Source: Nipponacmea schrenckii
Taxonomy: Eukaryota; Mollusca; Gastropoda; Lottiidae
Length of the DNA: 64,000 bases
NCBI GenBank assembly: GCA_030562195.1
Contig: CM060201.1
Coordinates: 27,572,067-27,636,066 of the forward strand
Reading direction: 5' to 3'
Shown here: one piece after another, positions 62,909-64,000 of the stretch
Numbering within the stretch: the first letter of the stretch is position 1
How the letters are laid out: each line of letters starts with the position of its first letter
The notes under the pieces: generated by a model
Seen by the model: only the letters and a program-made list of their open reading frames with translations
Databases searched by the model: none
Told to the model about the DNA's origin: nothing
Program-made: the position numbers and the translations under genes

Positions 62909-64000
62909 ATTGGTGGTTTGTCAGCTTTATACTTTATTAGTTGTATAGTTAAAATTTTAAATCTGAAAAAAGATCATCTATTCGTATGAAAGAATGAATA
63001 AATCGCTTAATTAATATGTTTCGTGATCACACTTTCAAAAAGAACTTTTGATGGCTAAATACAGCAGAGACACAGTAGTGTTTACTTAAAACCTTTAGGG
63101 TCCGGGGCACGATCCCAGCAAAAGTCGAGATTAACTTCCAGATTTATCAACCTGGTTTCCCCCGGTCAGTGATCGAAGCCCTTTGTATGGCAAGCCAAAG
63201 CGGAAATAATTGCAGGACATCAAATCACTCAGTCTATATGCCATATTTTGTAAATCCTTAACAGAAACCTTTTTTTTCTGGCATAATATTTTTTTGAAAT
63301 ATTGTAATTTGAAAGTAGTTAAAGTAGTAATACAAAATTTCAAATAAAAAATATTATCAATGAATTTGGCCCTATATTTCGTATGGATGATATATATCAG
63401 GACTAATTGTTTTTGTTTTTAAACATGAAAAAAAAGGTTTCTGTTAAGAATATGGTGTTCTGACTAAAATGTGACCAAGATTAAGATTCGATGTCCTGCA
63501 ATTATTTCCGCTTTTGCTTGCTTACCCATGTGGTACAGGTTGTGCACATTAATGATCCCTTGGTAGTTGAAAATCGCAGAATACCGCTGTCCTGGTGGAA
63601 TTTCATTCATTGTACACTGCATGGCGTTGTCTGTCTTCAGAAATTTATTTTTGAATATATTTTTTAAAATCTACTTGAATTCAAATACTTATTTCAAATG
63701 GTTCACAATTCTTTTAATTTGTATGTATTGCAAAAAATAATTGCCTCAACTTATTGTTTGATTTAAATGATTTGCTCACTGTTCAAACGTGATGCTAATA
63801 TTTTATATGAAATAAGCTTACCTTGGACGCTAATTTGATAGTTTGCAGTTGTGCATTCATTATCTATCTACCAGGCTATATCATACAAGTCTTTGACAAG
63901 CCATAAATTTATGGAACTAATATCCATTATGTTCAATAGGCCATTATATTTAATGTATTCAATGAGTTCATTCATACATAATAATAAAATAATTATAAAA
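62909..64000. other. Upstream of MGST3-like C; candidate untranslated exon near 63822
   Basis: The flank just upstream of the start (catattggtggtttgtcag) matches that of copy B. At 63822 a minus-strand donor (ccaag|gtaagc) corresponds to the one at 44906. No coding frame is recognised. Confidence 0.45.
63185..63525. repeat. Inverted repeat with arms of about 90 bp
   Basis: The arm at 63185-63278 (aagcggaaataattgcagga, 'ccttaacagaaacctttttttt') pairs with 63428-63525 ('aaaaaaaaggtttctgttaag', tcctgcaattatttccgctt). The spacer is about 150 bp. It could be a MITE or a hairpin-forming local inversion-duplication. Confidence 0.7.

Overview
The window is nuclear DNA from an animal. It is AT-rich, with multi-exon genes split by GT-AG introns and dense transposon debris. 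The proteins (Orai, INTS12, NAA25, MGST3) are animal families. Arrayed repeats ending in 'tacgcccacatgaaatg' and 'gacggacgg' are a type I associate with molluscs, so a gastropod or bivalve is my best inference. I did not establish a species.

Left to right: 1-6500 is intergenic. 6523-12635 holds two tandem Orai (store-operated calcium channel) genes, each with two coding exons and the same intron position. 12715-15915 holds two blocks of a repeat family with units of about 150-160 bp. 16093-19714 (minus) is INTS12, an Integrator subunit with a PHD finger. About 0.7 kb away, head to head, is NAA25 (20425-34777, plus), the auxiliary subunit of NatB, for which 27 exons assemble to 959 codons. The space between the two start codons carries ETS- and YY1-like sites. 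NAA25 introns hold several MITEs and a decayed second copy of one exon.

From 37548 to 62908 (minus) lie three tandem MGST3-like membrane glutathione transferase/peroxidase genes (A, B, C), each with five coding exons and the same phases. Between B and C are a dead LINE, a young 2.07-kb LTR retroelement whose only open frame encodes a protein with two chromodomains, and another arrayed repeat. Intron 1 of gene C is about 9 kb. It contains a foldback element with long inverted repeats of a degenerate 12-bp motif, and this was itself split by a 7.3-kb Polinton/adintovirus-like element. That element has near-palindromic terminal repeats, a near-perfect 6-bp target duplication, and remnants of a PLA2-like protein, protein-primed DNA polymerase B, a packaging-type ATPase and a likely capsid protein.

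Most notable: the chromodomain-only LTR element; the Polinton-in-foldback-in-intron nesting; a second Orai whose E190-equivalent residue is Gln; and the decayed tandem duplicate of a NAA25 exon. All splice models come from reading the sequence, with phase checks but no transcript data.
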